DNA of 64,000 nt from Phytohabitans houttuyneae (GCF_011764425.1 NZ_BLPF01000001.1:5013001-5077000), one strand, 5' to 3'; shown: positions 39,378 to 50,019, counted from the first letter of the stretch. Notes: generated by a model not told the origin, from the sequence alone. Numbers and translations are program-made.

Positions 39378-39403
39378 CGAAAATATCGTACGGCCGTGGT
39401 TCG

Positions 39404-42400
39404 ATGGGCGGCGTGCAGGCGTACCGGTTGGTCCGCCGCCCGGCCGAGGCCGTGCCGGAGCGGCTCGCAGATCCCTTGCAAGGGCATGTCGTCGGACACA
39501 CCGATGGGCCGCTCCTCGTGGTGGGCGGGCCCGGCACCGGCAAGACCCGCACGCTCGTCGAGGCGGTCGCGGCCCGCGTCGAGGAGGGCACCGACCCCGA
39601 GCGGATCCTGGTCCTGACGTTCGGCCGCCGGTCGGCCACGTCGCTGCGCGAGCGCATCGAAGCCCGCGTCGCTGGCCCTCGGGTCGTGCACGAGCCGCTG
39701 GTGCGCACGTTCCACGCGTATGCGTTCGGCCTGCTCCGCCGTGCCGCCGCCGAGCGTGGCGAGCCCTCGCCGCGGCTGCTCACCGGTCCCGAGCAGGATC
39801 TCGTCATCCGCGAGCTGCTCGCGGAGGCGGAGGAGAGGTGGCCGGTCGGGCTGCGCCCGGCGCTGCCCACGCGGGCCTTCGCGCAGCAGCTGCGTGACCT
39901 GCTGCAGCGCGCCGCCGAGCGCGGGGTCACGCCGGCACACCTGGCCGAGCTGGGCGAGCGGCTCGGCCGCCCCGACTGGCCGGCCGCCGCGACCTTCCTC
40001 CGGGAGTACGTGTCGGTCCTCGCCCTCCGCGACGCCACCACGCGCGGCTCGGTCGGCTACGACCCGGCCGAGCTGATCCGCGCCGCGGTGGGGATGTTCG
40101 CCGACGACCCGGTGCTGCTGGAGGCCGAGCGCTCCCGCCTGGCGTATGTGTATGTGGACGAGCTCGCCGACACCGACCCGGCCCAGGTCGAGCTGCTGTC
40201 CCTTGTGGCCGGCGGGGGCAAGCCGGTGGTGGCCTTCGCCGATCCGGACTCCTCGACGTTCGCCTTCCGCGGTGCCGACCCGGGCGGTGTCAGCACGTTC
40301 ACCCACCGGTTCCGCACGGTGTCGGGTGCGGTGGCGCCGACCGTCACGCTGCACGCCAACTACCGCACCGGCGGCGAGCTGCTCGCGGCCACCGGGCGGC
40401 TCGCCCGCCGCCTCCGCGGGCCGGCGGGACATCGCCGGCAGGCACCGGCCGCCGAGGTCGCGGCCACCGTCGAGGTGCGCAGCTTCCGGTCCGGCACCAG
40501 CGAGTCGGGGTACGTGGCGCACGCGCTCCGCCAGGCCCACCTGCTCGACGGGGTGCCGTGGTCGCGGATGGCCGTGCTGGTCCGCTCCACCCACCTCCAG
40601 CTCGCGCCGCTCCAGCGGGCCCTGCACGCGGCGGGCGTACCGACCGTGACCCAGGCCGAAGACCTGCCGCTGCACCTCCAGCCGGCGGTCGCCCCGTTCC
40701 TGCTGCTCCTGCGGTGTGCCCTGGAGCCCGAGCGGCTCGACGAGGAGACGGCCGTCGTGCTGCTGCACTCGCCGCTCGGCGGCATCGACCCGCTGGGCGA
40801 GCGGCGGCTGCGGCAGGGGCTGCGGGCACTCGCGCTCGCCGCCGGCGACCCGCGCCCTTCGGGCGAGCTGGTGGTCGACGCGCTGCGCGAGCCGGCCGAG
40901 CTGGCCGCGATCGACCGCCGGTGGGCGGCGCCCGCCAAGGCCATCGCGGGGCTGCTGGCCACCGCGCGGGAGGCGGCGGCAGCACCGGCCGCGACCGTCG
41001 AAGACGTGCTGTGGGCGGTGTGGCGGGCCAGCGGCATGGCCGAAAGGTGGTACGGGCTGACCGCCCGCAGCGGACCGGTCGGCGACCCGGGCGAGGAGCG
41101 GGGCCTGCAGTGGCGCGGCGTGGCGGCCGACCGCGACCTCGACGCGATGGTGGCGCTCTTCGACACCGCCGCGCGCTTCGTCGACAGGCTGCCCGGCGCG
41201 CGCACCGAGGTGTTCCTCGACCACGTCTTCGGCCAGCAGCTGCCGGCCGACACGATCGCGCCGAGCGCCGACCGCGGGCAGGCGGTGCGGCTGCTCACCG
41301 CGCACGCGGCCAAGGGTCTTGAGTGGGACGTCGTTGTCGTCGCCGGCGTGCAGGAGGGGATCTGGCCCGACCTGCGGCTGCGCGGCAGCCTGCTCGGCTC
41401 CGAGCGCCTTGTCGACGTGCTTGCCGGCCGGGCCGACGGCACCGGCGTCGCGGCCTCGCTGGTGGGGCAGACCTCCGCGCTGCTCGACGAGGAGCGGCGG
41501 CTGTTCTACGTGGCGGCCACGAGGGCCCGGCGGCGCCTGCTGGTGACAGCGGTGGCATCGGCCGCGGTGGGCGGCAGTGACCACGAGGAGCAGCCGAGCC
41601 GCTTCCTGAGCGAGCTGCTGCCATCGGAGGAGTCCGAAGTGGACAGCGCCGAGGACCGGGGGCCGATCGAGGTGCCGGTCGGGCGCCTGCCCCGGGCTCT
41701 CACGCTGCCCGCGCTGGTGGCCGAGCTGCGCACGGCGGTGGCCGACCCGACCGCGCCCGCATCCCGCAAGCGCGCGGCAGCCAACGAGCTGGCGCGCCTG
41801 GCGCTGGCCGGTGTGCCCGGCGCGCACCCGCAGGACTGGTGGGGTTTGCGCGAGCTTTCCGACGACCGCCCGCTGGTCGACGAGGGCGAGCCGGTCAAGG
41901 TCACACCGTCCACGATGGAGAGCGCGCTGCGGTGCAGCCTGCGCTGGCTGCTGGAGCGGCACGGCGGCGGTGCCCCGCCCGGCCCGGCGCAGGGCGTGGG
42001 AAACCTCGTGCACGCGGCGGCGATGCTCGCCGAAGACGCGGCCGTCGACCGCGAGCGGCTGGTGGAGTACATCACGGGGCGGTTCGACGCGATCGAGCTG
42101 GCCGCACGGTGGCTGGCCGGCGCCGAGCAGGCGCGCGCCGAGTCGATGGTCGACAAGCTGCTGCGGTGGCTGGCCACTAACCCGCGGCGGCTGCTCGCGA
42201 TCGAGCAGGAGTTCGCGGTGCGGCTGGCAGACCCGCTGCGCCCGATCGACCTCACCGGGCGGGTCGACCGGCTGGAGGTCGACGAGTCCGGCCGTCTGGT
42301 CGTGATCGACCTCAAGACCGGCAAGTCCGCGGCGGTGACCGAGGCGGAGCTCGCGGAGCACCCGCAGCTGGCGGCATACCAGGCGGCGGTCGAGGCGGGC

Positions 42401-42657
42401 GCGTTCGAGGAGCACGGTGACGAGTCCGGCGGCGCCGCGCTGGTGCAGCTCGGCACCCCCACCAAGGAGGCCAAGGAGCAGGGCCAGGCCGCGCTCAGCG
42501 AGGGGAGGAGGGCTGGGCCGGCGCGCTGGTACGGCGTACGGCCGAGACGATGGCCGCCTCCACATTTCACGCGGTGGCCAACTCGCGGTGCCGCGTCTGC
42601 CCGGTGCGCACCAGCTGCCCCATCTCCGGCAAGGGGCGCCAGGTGGTGGAGCCGTGA
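39404..42657 (+). CDS. adnA: AdnA-like helicase-nuclease subunit (apparent frameshift near the 3' end)
   Basis: Restored, about 1084 residues. UvrD/RecB-type motor: Walker A GGPGTGKTRTL (near residue 43), LTFGRRSATSLRERI, and a degenerate Walker B VYVDELADTDPAQ instead of DEYQD; motif V/VI remain (LLTAHAAKGLEWDVVVVAG, RRLFYVAATRARRRLL). The C-terminus is a RecB-family nuclease (VVIDLKTGKSA, HPQLAAYQ) framed by ALRCSLRWLLE and a final CRVCPVRTSCP, the four-cysteine arrangement of Fe-S nucleases such as AddB. The last segment (EGWAGALVRRTAETMAAS onward) is out of frame: one base missing in GGGG 42502-42505. With AdnB it resects double-strand breaks. The weaker motor motifs mark it as AdnA. Confidence 0.88.
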
Positions 42658-45600
42658 CCTCGCTCGAGCTCTTCCCCGCGACGACGACGCACGCCGCCGC
42701 CGGCCCTCGCTACACGCCGCACGAGCTCGCCTCCATGCTGCGGCTGCACGCGCCGACGCCGGAGCAGGCGGCAATCATCTCGGCGCCGGTGGAGCCGCTG
42801 CTCGTCGTCGCTGGTGCCGGCTCGGGCAAGACCGAGACGATGGCCGCGCGGGTGTTGTGGCTCGTCGCAAACGGGTACGCGAGCCCGGAGCAGGTGCTCG
42901 GCCTCACGTTCACCCGCAAGGCGGCCGGCGAGCTTGCCCACCGCGTGCGCACCAGGCTGGGGCAGCTTGTGCGCCGGCTCGGCCGCGAGGAGCTGCTGGC
43001 CGGCGAGCCGACCGTGGCCACCTACCACTCGTACGCGGCGAGGGTCGTGGTCGAGCACGGCCTGCGCGCCGGGTTCGAGCCGTCGGCGCGGCTGCTCACC
43101 GAGGCGTCCCGCTGGCAGATCGTCGACCTGCTCGTGCGCAACTACAACGGCGACATGTCCGACGTGCCGTTCGCGCCGTCCACTGTGACCGATGCCGTGC
43201 TACAGCTCGCGAGTGAGCTGGCCGAGCACCTGGTCACCACCGACGAGCTGGCCGCGTGGACGGGTCGGTTCTTCGCCGACGTCCAGGCACGGCCGGGCAA
43301 GGTGGCCGCGGCGGTGCGCGACGCGCTCGTCCGGCAGCAGGTGCGGCTCAAGCTGCTGCCGCTCGTCCGGGCGTACGAGGCGCGCAAGAACGACTTCGAG
43401 GCGATGGACTTCGGCGACCAGATGGCCCGCGCCGCGCTCGTCGCCCGCGACCATCCCGAGGTCGGCATCATCGAGCGCGAGCGCTACAAGGTGGTGCTGC
43501 TCGACGAGTACCAGGACACGAGCCACGCGCAGGTGGTGCTGCTCAGGTCGCTGTTCGGGCAGGGGCATCCGGTGGCCGCGGTCGGCGACCCGTGCCAGTC
43601 CATCTACGGGTGGCGCGGGGCGAGCGCGGGCACGCTGGAGCGGTTCTCGACCGAGTTCGGTGGCACCGAGCGGACGCTCACCACCAGCTGGCGCAACAGG
43701 CCCGAGGTGCTCGGCGTGGCAAACGCGCTGTCCACGCCGCTGCGCGCGGCCGGTGCCAAGGTGGCCGAGCTGACCGCCGCCGCCCGGGTCGAGGCGCGGA
43801 TCGGTGGCGCGGCCGTCCACTGTGCACTGCTCGAGTCGTTTGCCGACGAGGCCGATTGGATCGCGGAGAGCATGCTCAAGGCGTGGCGTGCCGCCGCCGG
43901 CCTGCCCGACGCGCTGGCCGAGCAGATCCCGGTCGAGGAGCGCCCGACGAGCGCCGTGCTCGTGCGGCTGCGCAGCCAGATCCCGGCGATCGAGGCGGCG
44001 CTGCGGGCCCGCGGCGTGCCGGTGGAGGTCGTCGGCCTGGGCGGCCTGCTCGACACCGCCGAGGTGCGCGACGTGGTCTGCACGCTGCGGGTGCTCGCCG
44101 ACCCGACCGACGGCGCCTCGCTGCTGCGGCTGCTCACCGGCTCCCGCTGGCGGATCGGGCCCCGCGACCTCGTCGCCCTGTACCGCCGCTCGCGGGGCAT
44201 CGCGGCCGCCCGCCGGGGCCTCGCCCCCGTGCCGGAGGAGCCGGAGATCGTGCCCGACCGCCTCGACGAGTCGAGCCTGGTCGAGGCACTGGCCGACCCC
44301 GGGCCGCCCCAGTCCTACTCGGCGGAGGGCTACGCCCGCCTCCGGGCGTACGGCCGGGAGCTGGCCCTCCTGCGCCACCGCCTCGACCAGCCGCTGCCCG
44401 ACCTGATCGCCGACGTGGAGCGCACCACCGGCCTCGACGTCGAGGTGTCGGTGCGGGCGGGCGCCGACGCCGGCCTGGCCCGCGGCCACCTCGACGCGCT
44501 CGGCGACGTGGCCGCCCGCTTCGTCCGCGACACCGACGGCGGCACCCTCGGCGGCTTCCTCGCGTTTCTCGCCGCGGCCGAAGACGAGGAGCGCGGGCTC
44601 TCCCCGGGCGAGGTGGACGTGGTCGAGGGCGCCGTGCAGATCCTCACCGCGCACGCCGCCAAGGGCCTGGAGTGGGACGTCGTCTCGGTCGCCGGCCTGA
44701 CCAAGGGCGTGTGGCCGGGGCCGGTGCGCGCCTCCGACCACTACCTCAAGGGCCTCGGCGTGCTCCCCTTCCCGCTCCGCGGCGACGCCGGCGGGCTGCC
44801 CCGGCTCGACCTTGAGGAGGCGGAAGACCAGCGCGCCGTGGCCGCGGCGGTCGAAGCGTTCAACGACGAGTGGGCGGCACACGACGAGCGCGAGGAGCGG
44901 CGTCTGGCGTACGTGGCGGTCACCCGCCCGCGGCGCCTGCTGCTCTGCTCGGGGTTCTGGTGGGGCGAGGGGGTGAAGAGGCCGCGCGGCCCGTCGGTCT
45001 TTCTCACCGAGATCCGCGACCAGTGCCTCGCGGGCAGTGGCGCGGTGGTGGCGTGGGAGCCTGAGCCCGCGCCCGATGCGGCCAACCCGACCTCCGAGGT
45101 CGTCGCGACCGCGGAGTGGCCGTCGGATCCGCTCGGCCCTCGACGGCCGGCGATGACCGACGCGGCCGCGCTGGTGCGGCAGCGGATGGCGGCCATCGTG
45201 GAGGATGCCCCGCCCGAGCCCGAGACCGAGCTGGATCCACAGGCCGAGGGGTGGGCCCACGAGGTCGACATGCTGCTGGCCGAGCGCGACCGGCTGGCCC
45301 GCCGCGACGAGCCCACCGAGATCGCGCTGCCCGGCCACCTCTCCGTCTCGCAGCTGGTGACACTCCGGCGCGATCCGCAAGGCCTGGCGCGGCAGCTGCG
45401 CCGGCCGATGCCCTCGCGACCCGATCCCTACTCCCGGCGGGGCACCGCCTTTCACTTGTGGCTGGAGCAGCGCTTCGGCGCGAGCCGGCTGCTCGATGTC
45501 GACGAGCTGCCCGGCGCCGCGGACGAGGACGCGGCGCCGGACGAGGCGCTGGCCGAGCTACAGGAGCGCTTTCTGGCGAGCGAGTGGGCGGATCGCACGC

Positions 45601-45932
45601 CGGTCGAGGTGGAAACCCCATTCGCTACCGTTATCGCCGGTGTGGTGGTGCGCGGCCGCATGGACGCGGTCTTCGCCGATCCGGGTGGGCGCTATGACGT
45701 GGTCGACTGGAAGACCGGCCGTCAACCGTCCGGTGTGGAGGCTCAGGCGGCGGCGGTGCAGCTCGCCGCATACCGCCTGGCGTGGGCCGAGCTCGCTGGT
45801 GTGCCGGTCGAACATGTGCGGGCCGCCTTTCACTATGTGCGCGAAGGGGTGACGGTGCGTCCGGCCGATCTGTTGAACGCCGACGGGCTCGCCGCGCTGC
45901 TGACCTCCGTGCCCGTGGGGGAGGCACCGTGA
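42654..45932 (+). CDS. adnB: AdnB-like helicase-nuclease subunit
   Basis: 1092 residues, intact. Canonical superfamily 1 motor: VVAGAGSGKTETMAARV, LGLTFTRKAAGELAHRV, VVLLDEYQDTSHAQ, VGDPCQSIYGWRGASAG, LTAHAAKGLEWDVVSVAG, and RRLAYVAVTRPRRLLL. The C-terminal nuclease has GTAFHLWLEQRFG, VVDWKTGRQ and VQLAAYRLAWAE, the RecB Asp-Lys pattern. In mycobacteria AdnB is the leading motor of AdnAB, which takes the place of RecBCD/AddAB. The GTG at 42654 overlaps the adnA stop (GTGA); the open frame further upstream is a shadow of adnA. Confidence 0.92.
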   Translation: MTSLELFPATTTHAAAGPRYTPHELASMLRLHAPTPEQAAIISAPVEPLLVVAGAGSGKTETMAARVLWLVANGYASPEQVLGLTFTRKAAGELAHRVRTRLGQLVRRLGREELLAGEPTVATYHSYAARVVVEHGLRAGFEPSARLLTEASRWQIVDLLVRNYNGDMSDVPFAPSTVTDAVLQLASELAEHLVTTDELAAWTGRFFADVQARPGKVAAAVRDALVRQQVRLKLLPLVRAYEARKNDFEAMDFGDQMARAALVARDHPEVGIIERERYKVVLLDEYQDTSHAQVVLLRSLFGQGHPVAAVGDPCQSIYGWRGASAGTLERFSTEFGGTERTLTTSWRNRPEVLGVANALSTPLRAAGAKVAELTAAARVEARIGGAAVHCALLESFADEADWIAESMLKAWRAAAGLPDALAEQIPVEERPTSAVLVRLRSQIPAIEAALRARGVPVEVVGLGGLLDTAEVRDVVCTLRVLADPTDGASLLRLLTGSRWRIGPRDLVALYRRSRGIAAARRGLAPVPEEPEIVPDRLDESSLVEALADPGPPQSYSAEGYARLRAYGRELALLRHRLDQPLPDLIADVERTTGLDVEVSVRAGADAGLARGHLDALGDVAARFVRDTDGGTLGGFLAFLAAAEDEERGLSPGEVDVVEGAVQILTAHAAKGLEWDVVSVAGLTKGVWPGPVRASDHYLKGLGVLPFPLRGDAGGLPRLDLEEAEDQRAVAAAVEAFNDEWAAHDEREERRLAYVAVTRPRRLLLCSGFWWGEGVKRPRGPSVFLTEIRDQCLAGSGAVVAWEPEPAPDAANPTSEVVATAEWPSDPLGPRRPAMTDAAALVRQRMAAIVEDAPPEPETELDPQAEGWAHEVDMLLAERDRLARRDEPTEIALPGHLSVSQLVTLRRDPQGLARQLRRPMPSRPDPYSRRGTAFHLWLEQRFGASRLLDVDELPGAADEDAAPDEALAELQERFLASEWADRTPVEVETPFATVIAGVVVRGRMDAVFADPGGRYDVVDWKTGRQPSGVEAQAAAVQLAAYRLAWAELAGVPVEHVRAAFHYVREGVTVRPADLLNADGLAALLTSVPVGEAP

Positions 45933-47098
45933 GAAAGGTCGAGGTCGGGGAGCGGCGGGCCCGGCTGCAGGTGCGCCATCACCTGGCCGACGGCGCCAAG
46001 GCCGGCGACCCGACCGAGGCGGCCCGCGGTGTGGTGGCGCTGCACTCGACCGACCCGGCGTCGGTCTTTCTCTCCCTGCACGCGCGCACCGCGCCGTCGA
46101 GCGTCGACGACATCGAGCGGGCGCTCTACGAAGAGCGGTCGCTGGTGCGGATGCTGGGCATGCGGCGCACGATGTTTGTCGTGCCGGTGGAGCTGGCGCC
46201 GATCGTGCAGGCGTCCACCACCGACGCGATTGCCGTGGTGCAACGCCGCAAGTACACCCAGATCCTCGTCGACGCCGGGGTGGGCGACGGTGCCTGGCTC
46301 AAGGAGGTGGAGGAGGCCGCCGTGGCGGCGCTTGTCGCGCGGGGCGAGGCGACCGGCGCCGAGCTTTCGGCCGACGAGCCCCGGCTCCGCACTCAGGTGC
46401 TGATGGCGGTCGGCAAGCCCTACGAGGCCAAGATCAACATCACGACCTGGGTGCTCTTTCTCCTGGCCGCCGAGGGTCGCATCGTGCGCGGCCGCCCGCG
46501 CGGCTCGTGGATCAGCAGCCAGTACCGCTGGTCGCCGGTCGAGGCGTGGCTGCCCGGCGGCATGGCGGAGGTGCCCGTCGAGGAGGCGCGCGCCGCGCTG
46601 GTGCGCCGCTGGCTCGCCGCCTACGGCCCGGGCACCGCGGCCGACATCAAGTGGTGGACCGGCTGGACCGCCGGCCAGGTCAAGCAGGCGCTCACCGCCG
46701 TGCGGCCGGTCGAGGTGGACCTCGGCGGCACCACCGGGCTGCTGCTGCCCGACGACGCCGAGCCGGTGGCCGCGCCCGACCCGGCGGTCTCCCTGCTCCC
46801 CGCCCTCGACCCGACGCCGATGGGCTGGCAGGAGCGCTCCTGGTACCTCGGCGAGCACGGGCCCGCCCTCTTTGACAGGTCGGGCAACGTCGGCCCGACC
46901 GTGTGGTGGGACGGCCGCATCGTGGGCGGCTGGGCGCAGCGGTCGACCGGCGAGGTCGTCTACCGGCTGCTCGAAGACGTCGGTCGCGATGTGGCCGTCG
47001 CGGTGGAGGCGAGCGCGGCCCGCCTCACCGAGTGGATCGGAAGCGTGCGGGTCACGCCCCGCTTCCGCACGCCGCTGGAGCGTGAGCTTGTCGCCTGA
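45929..47098 (+). CDS. Winged-helix DNA-binding domain protein (AlkX/HTH_42 type)
   Basis: 389 residues, start GTG 45929 overlapping the adnB stop by 3 bp (GTGA). It opens RRARLQVRHHLADGA and contains ALHSTDPASVFLSLHART and SLVRMLGMRRTMFVVP, both signatures of the winged-helix family (PF06224) related to the interstrand-crosslink glycosylases AlkX/YcaQ, then RRWLAAYGPGTAADIKWWTGWT and a C-terminal beta domain. Translational coupling to adnAB suggests a role in the same DNA-repair response. The catalytic QxQ motif of AlkZ/AlkX glycosylases is not visible, so glycosylase activity is uncertain. Confidence 0.82.
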   Translation: MRKVEVGERRARLQVRHHLADGAKAGDPTEAARGVVALHSTDPASVFLSLHARTAPSSVDDIERALYEERSLVRMLGMRRTMFVVPVELAPIVQASTTDAIAVVQRRKYTQILVDAGVGDGAWLKEVEEAAVAALVARGEATGAELSADEPRLRTQVLMAVGKPYEAKINITTWVLFLLAAEGRIVRGRPRGSWISSQYRWSPVEAWLPGGMAEVPVEEARAALVRRWLAAYGPGTAADIKWWTGWTAGQVKQALTAVRPVEVDLGGTTGLLLPDDAEPVAAPDPAVSLLPALDPTPMGWQERSWYLGEHGPALFDRSGNVGPTVWWDGRIVGGWAQRSTGEVVYRLLEDVGRDVAVAVEASAARLTEWIGSVRVTPRFRTPLERELVA

Positions 47099-47161
47099 GG
47101 GTCGCCGGTTCCACTCGTGGTCCCCGTTGTTCGTACGCATGTTCGAATAATACGGCGACCC
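47099..47161. terminator. Hairpin with an SOS-like palindrome in the loop
   Basis: GGGTCGCCG (47099-47107) and CGGCGACCC (47153-47161) form a 9-bp stem right after the winged-helix stop. Within the loop, TCGTACGCATGTTCGA (47131-47146) matches 11 of 12 fixed positions of the actinobacterial LexA box TCGAAC-N4-GTTCGA. No gene starts here: the flanking genes converge. Confidence 0.5.
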
Positions 47162-47188
47162 CCTGACATTTGATCTTGTCTGAGGGGC

Positions 47189-47590
47189 TCAGCGGGCGGC
47201 TTGGATCAGGTGCAGGAGCGCCTCGCCATACGCCTCGGCGGCCTCCGCGGCGGTGAACTCCTGCGCGGCGCCAAGCACCTCGATCGTCACCCGATGGCCG
47301 ACGCCATTGCGCTCCAGGCGGCGGAACGTCCCGCCGAGCATCTTTCGCAGCTGATCCTCGCGGGGCAGCCAGATGGCCTCGTCCTTTTCCACATCGTCCA
47401 GCGCCCACTCGGTGGTGCCGTTGAAGCCGATGATCTGCCCTTCGGGCAGGTCGTGCACCTCGACCGTCATGTTGCTGAGCACGAACACGTCGTCGAGGTC
47501 GCGGTCCGGTATCGCGAACCGGTCTCCGGTCGCCGGCTTCCAAGCAAGGCCGGCTTCTCGTAGCCGGATAGCAAGATCGAGAGGAATCAC
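47189..47590 (-). CDS. Conserved actinobacterial protein of unknown function
   Basis: 133 residues from GTG 47590. The sequence [24 protein letters not shown], a small beta-rich core ([25 protein letters not shown]) and [13 protein letters not shown] form a compact conserved protein that I have seen only as hypothetical (sometimes mislabelled pilus assembly CpaE) in actinobacteria. The longer ORF to 47917 is rejected because it runs through the divergent regulator gene. It is head-to-head with that regulator across 75 bp. Confidence 0.7.
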   Translation of the reverse strand: MIPLDLAIRLREAGLAWKPATGDRFAIPDRDLDDVFVLSNMTVEVHDLPEGQIIGFNGTTEWALDDVEKDEAIWLPREDQLRKMLGGTFRRLERNGVGHRVTIEVLGAAQEFTAAEAAEAYGEALLHLIQAAR

Positions 47591-47665
47591 ATTCTCATCG
47601 TGCCATCCAGTACCAACGCAAAGGAAATTTTGCAAAAAAGTCTTTGCGATCGTACGGTGAGACGC

Positions 47666-48253
47666 ATGGTGAAGCCGTACTACGAGCCGAACGTCCACGA
47701 CACCGAGACGCTTCGCGCCGTCGCGCACCCCATCCGCTCGCGGATCCTGGGCCTGCTGCGCTACGAGGGCCCGGCCACCGCCTCCCAGCTCGGCCGGCGG
47801 CTCGACGAGTCGAGCGGCTCGACCAGCTACCACCTGCGCCAGCTCGCCCGCTACGGCTTCGTCGAGGAAGATCCCCACCAGCCCAACCGGCGGGACAAGC
47901 GGTGGCGGGCCACCCATGCGGTCACCAGCTGGCGGCGGGCCGACGGCTCGTCAGACCCGGAGTGGCGGCAGATCAGCGACGCGCTCGGGCGGCGGCAGCT
48001 GCTCAAGGCCGTCGACCAGTACCAGCGGTGGGCCGCCGGCGAGGAGCGCTTCGACGAGCAGTGGGAGTCGACCGGCGGCTTCTTCGACAACATCCTGGCG
48101 CTCACGCCCTCGCAGCTCGCGCAGCTCGACCGCGACCTGATGGAGGTCTTCGACCGGTACCGCACCCAGCCGCCACCCGCCGAGCCCGGCGAGCCGGTCC
48201 GCCACGTCGCCGTCTACCAGCAGCTGCTGCCGTTCGAGGACGTGCCGCTGTGA
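47666..48253 (+). CDS. ArsR-like winged helix-turn-helix regulator
   Basis: 195 residues. An ArsR/helix_turn_helix domain at residues 10-75 ([50 protein letters not shown]) is followed by a helical domain ([23 protein letters not shown]) of the type found in regulators fused to multidrug exporters. ATG 47666 is preferred over 47600, because the 47620-47650 stretch is AT-rich (TTTTGCAAAAAAGTCTTTGC) and looks like a promoter. Its stop overlaps the start of the MFS exporter, so the two form a regulator-exporter unit. Confidence 0.85.
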   Translation: MVKPYYEPNVHDTETLRAVAHPIRSRILGLLRYEGPATASQLGRRLDESSGSTSYHLRQLARYGFVEEDPHQPNRRDKRWRATHAVTSWRRADGSSDPEWRQISDALGRRQLLKAVDQYQRWAAGEERFDEQWESTGGFFDNILALTPSQLAQLDRDLMEVFDRYRTQPPPAEPGEPVRHVAVYQQLLPFEDVPL

Positions 48254-49542
48254 TCACCGCCGTGCAGGCGCAGCGCCGCTACCTGTTGCTGACCGGGCTG
48301 CGGTGGTCGGCGACCGGCCTGATCCTGCCGGTGCAGGTCCTGCTGTACGCCGTGCGCGGCATCGACCTGCCGACCATCGGCCTGCTCATGGCCCTCTACT
48401 CCGGACTCGTCGTCGTGCTTGAGCTGCCCACCGGCGGCCTCGCCGACCAGCTGGGGCGGCGACGCACGATGCTGATCGCCTCGGTCTTCCTGGTCACGAC
48501 TCCGCTGATCGCCGCGTTCGCGCAGGTGTGGTGGCACTTCGCGGTGGCCGCGGTCAGCTCCGCGATCGGCCGCGCGCTGGGCTCCGGCCCGGTCGAAGCG
48601 TGGTACGTCGACACCGTCCGCGCCGCCGACCCCACCGCGCCGCTGCGCCGCGGCATCTCGTGGGGCTGGGCGGTCGAGTGCGTCGGGCTCGGCGGAGCGG
48701 CGATCGTCGGCGGCGCGATCCCGCAGGCCTTCCGCGGCCTCCCGGACGACGGCCTGATCACGCCCATCTCGGTGCCCGCGCTGGCCGCCGCCGGTGTCGC
48801 GGCCGTGAGCCTGGCCGCGCACGCCGCGCTGATGAAGGAGCCACCGAGGCCCGCGGCGGTCAACCTGCGCGCGGTCTTCCGGGCCGTGCCCGCCCAGATC
48901 TCTTTCGGTGTACGGCTGGCAGCGGCCGACCCGGTGATCAGACTGCTGGTCCTGCGCACGGCCGCGTTCGGCCTGGCGATCAACACGCTGGAGACGCTGT
49001 CCCCGCTCCAGTTCGCCAACCTGCTCGGCGGCGCCGAGCGCGGCGCGGCCGCCTACGGGCTGCTGGCGGCGGGCGCGTTCCTCGGCACGGCGGCGGGTGC
49101 GGCCTCGGCGCCGGCCCTGTGCCGGGTGGGCCGCTCGGCCCCGCTCTCCGTCGCCGCCGTCTGCACTGGACTGTCTACAGTGGCGCTGGGTGCCATCGCG
49201 CTGGCGGCGGCGGGGATCGGCGGCTTCGCGCTGGCCGCGGTCGCCTACCTCGGCGCGTACGTCCTCTCTGGACCCTCGGGCCCCCTCGCGGCCGAGGCAC
49301 TGCACGAGCGGGTGAGCGAGCGGGAGCGGGCCACGCTCGTCTCGGTCATGTCGCTCGGGCAACAGCTGGGCGGCTTCGTGGGAGCGCTGGCGATCTCCCG
49401 GCTGGCCGCCTCGGCCGGGTACGTGTACGGCTGGCTGGCCGCCGCCGTGGCGCTCGCCGGTGCCGCCTTCGTCACCCTGCGTGCTGGGCGACTCGGCCGG
49501 GCCGTCCCGGGGGCGCTTTCGACCGTGAGCACGCTCCGTTAG
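48250..49542 (+). CDS. MFS transporter
   Basis: 430 residues with about 12 transmembrane helices. The cytoplasmic loop between helices 2 and 3 reads [14 protein letters not shown], the MFS signature; later [26 protein letters not shown] matches drug/metabolite exporters of the actinobacterial kind often paired with an ArsR-like regulator. The GTG at 48250 overlaps the regulator stop (GTGA); the open frame to 47644 is a shadow of that gene. A drug or metabolite efflux role is likely; the substrate is not predictable. Confidence 0.87.
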   Translation: MITAVQAQRRYLLLTGLRWSATGLILPVQVLLYAVRGIDLPTIGLLMALYSGLVVVLELPTGGLADQLGRRRTMLIASVFLVTTPLIAAFAQVWWHFAVAAVSSAIGRALGSGPVEAWYVDTVRAADPTAPLRRGISWGWAVECVGLGGAAIVGGAIPQAFRGLPDDGLITPISVPALAAAGVAAVSLAAHAALMKEPPRPAAVNLRAVFRAVPAQISFGVRLAAADPVIRLLVLRTAAFGLAINTLETLSPLQFANLLGGAERGAAAYGLLAAGAFLGTAAGAASAPALCRVGRSAPLSVAAVCTGLSTVALGAIALAAAGIGGFALAAVAYLGAYVLSGPSGPLAAEALHERVSERERATLVSVMSLGQQLGGFVGALAISRLAASAGYVYGWLAAAVALAGAAFVTLRAGRLGRAVPGALSTVSTLR

Positions 49543-49550
49543 ACCCGGGA

Positions 49551-49714
49551 GTTCATTGATTTGCGTCCGATGGGCGACTGTATCGAGACGCGGCTTGCCC
49601 GATCCTGTCTTGTAGGGGCAATGAACCACTTTCGATCTTGGTTGCGGGCCAGCGGTTCGTAATCACGAAATCGGGGCGCCGGAGCCGGCTGCTTGAGATC
49701 GAAACGGTTCATTG
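49551..49714 (+). repeat. Alternating GTTCATTG/CAATGAAC repeats ahead of a small membrane-protein gene
   Basis: GTTCATTG (49551-49558), CAATGAACC...TTTCGATCT (49619-49638) and GAGATCG...GGTTCATTG (49695-49714). The middle copy can pair with either flanking copy: about 18 of 20 bases with the downstream arm, 8 with the upstream one. The downstream arm ends at the ribosome site GGGGAAGAGGG (49714-49724) of the ATG at 49730. Confidence 0.5.
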
Positions 49715-49729
49715 GGGAAGAGGGTGGTC

Positions 49730-49933
49730 ATGACCGGAGCGGGCACGGGGGCGCTGCGCGAGATCCTCGTCGTGCTGGCGCTCGCGTTGGTCGGCCTGTT
49801 ACTCGCCGTGGTGGCGGCGTTCGCACCCTGGTATGCGACGCCCGCCGACGCCGGGGGTGGTGCGGTGGTCGAGATGCACTCTCCGCAGCGACCCGGCCCG
49901 GGCACCGGGGGAGTCGCGGTCGAGGCCGGCTGA
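49730..49933 (+). CDS. Small single-pass membrane protein
   Basis: 67 residues from ATG 49730, which has a good GGGGAAGAGGG ribosome site 5 bases ahead. One helix (ILVVLALALVGLLLAVVAAFAPW) is followed by a short outward tail rich in Gly/Pro. Not recognised; presence of a membrane helix and ribosome site supports a real gene. Extension to TTG 49712 is possible but less likely. Confidence 0.55.
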   Translation: MTGAGTGALREILVVLALALVGLLLAVVAAFAPWYATPADAGGGAVVEMHSPQRPGPGTGGVAVEAG

Positions 49934-50019
49934 CCCGCCACCGTTGACCTCGGCCCACGGCTGCGCCGGCTGGGGGCCCTGGGGCCCGCGTCGCGCCTTG
50001 GTGGTGTTCACTGGGAGGC

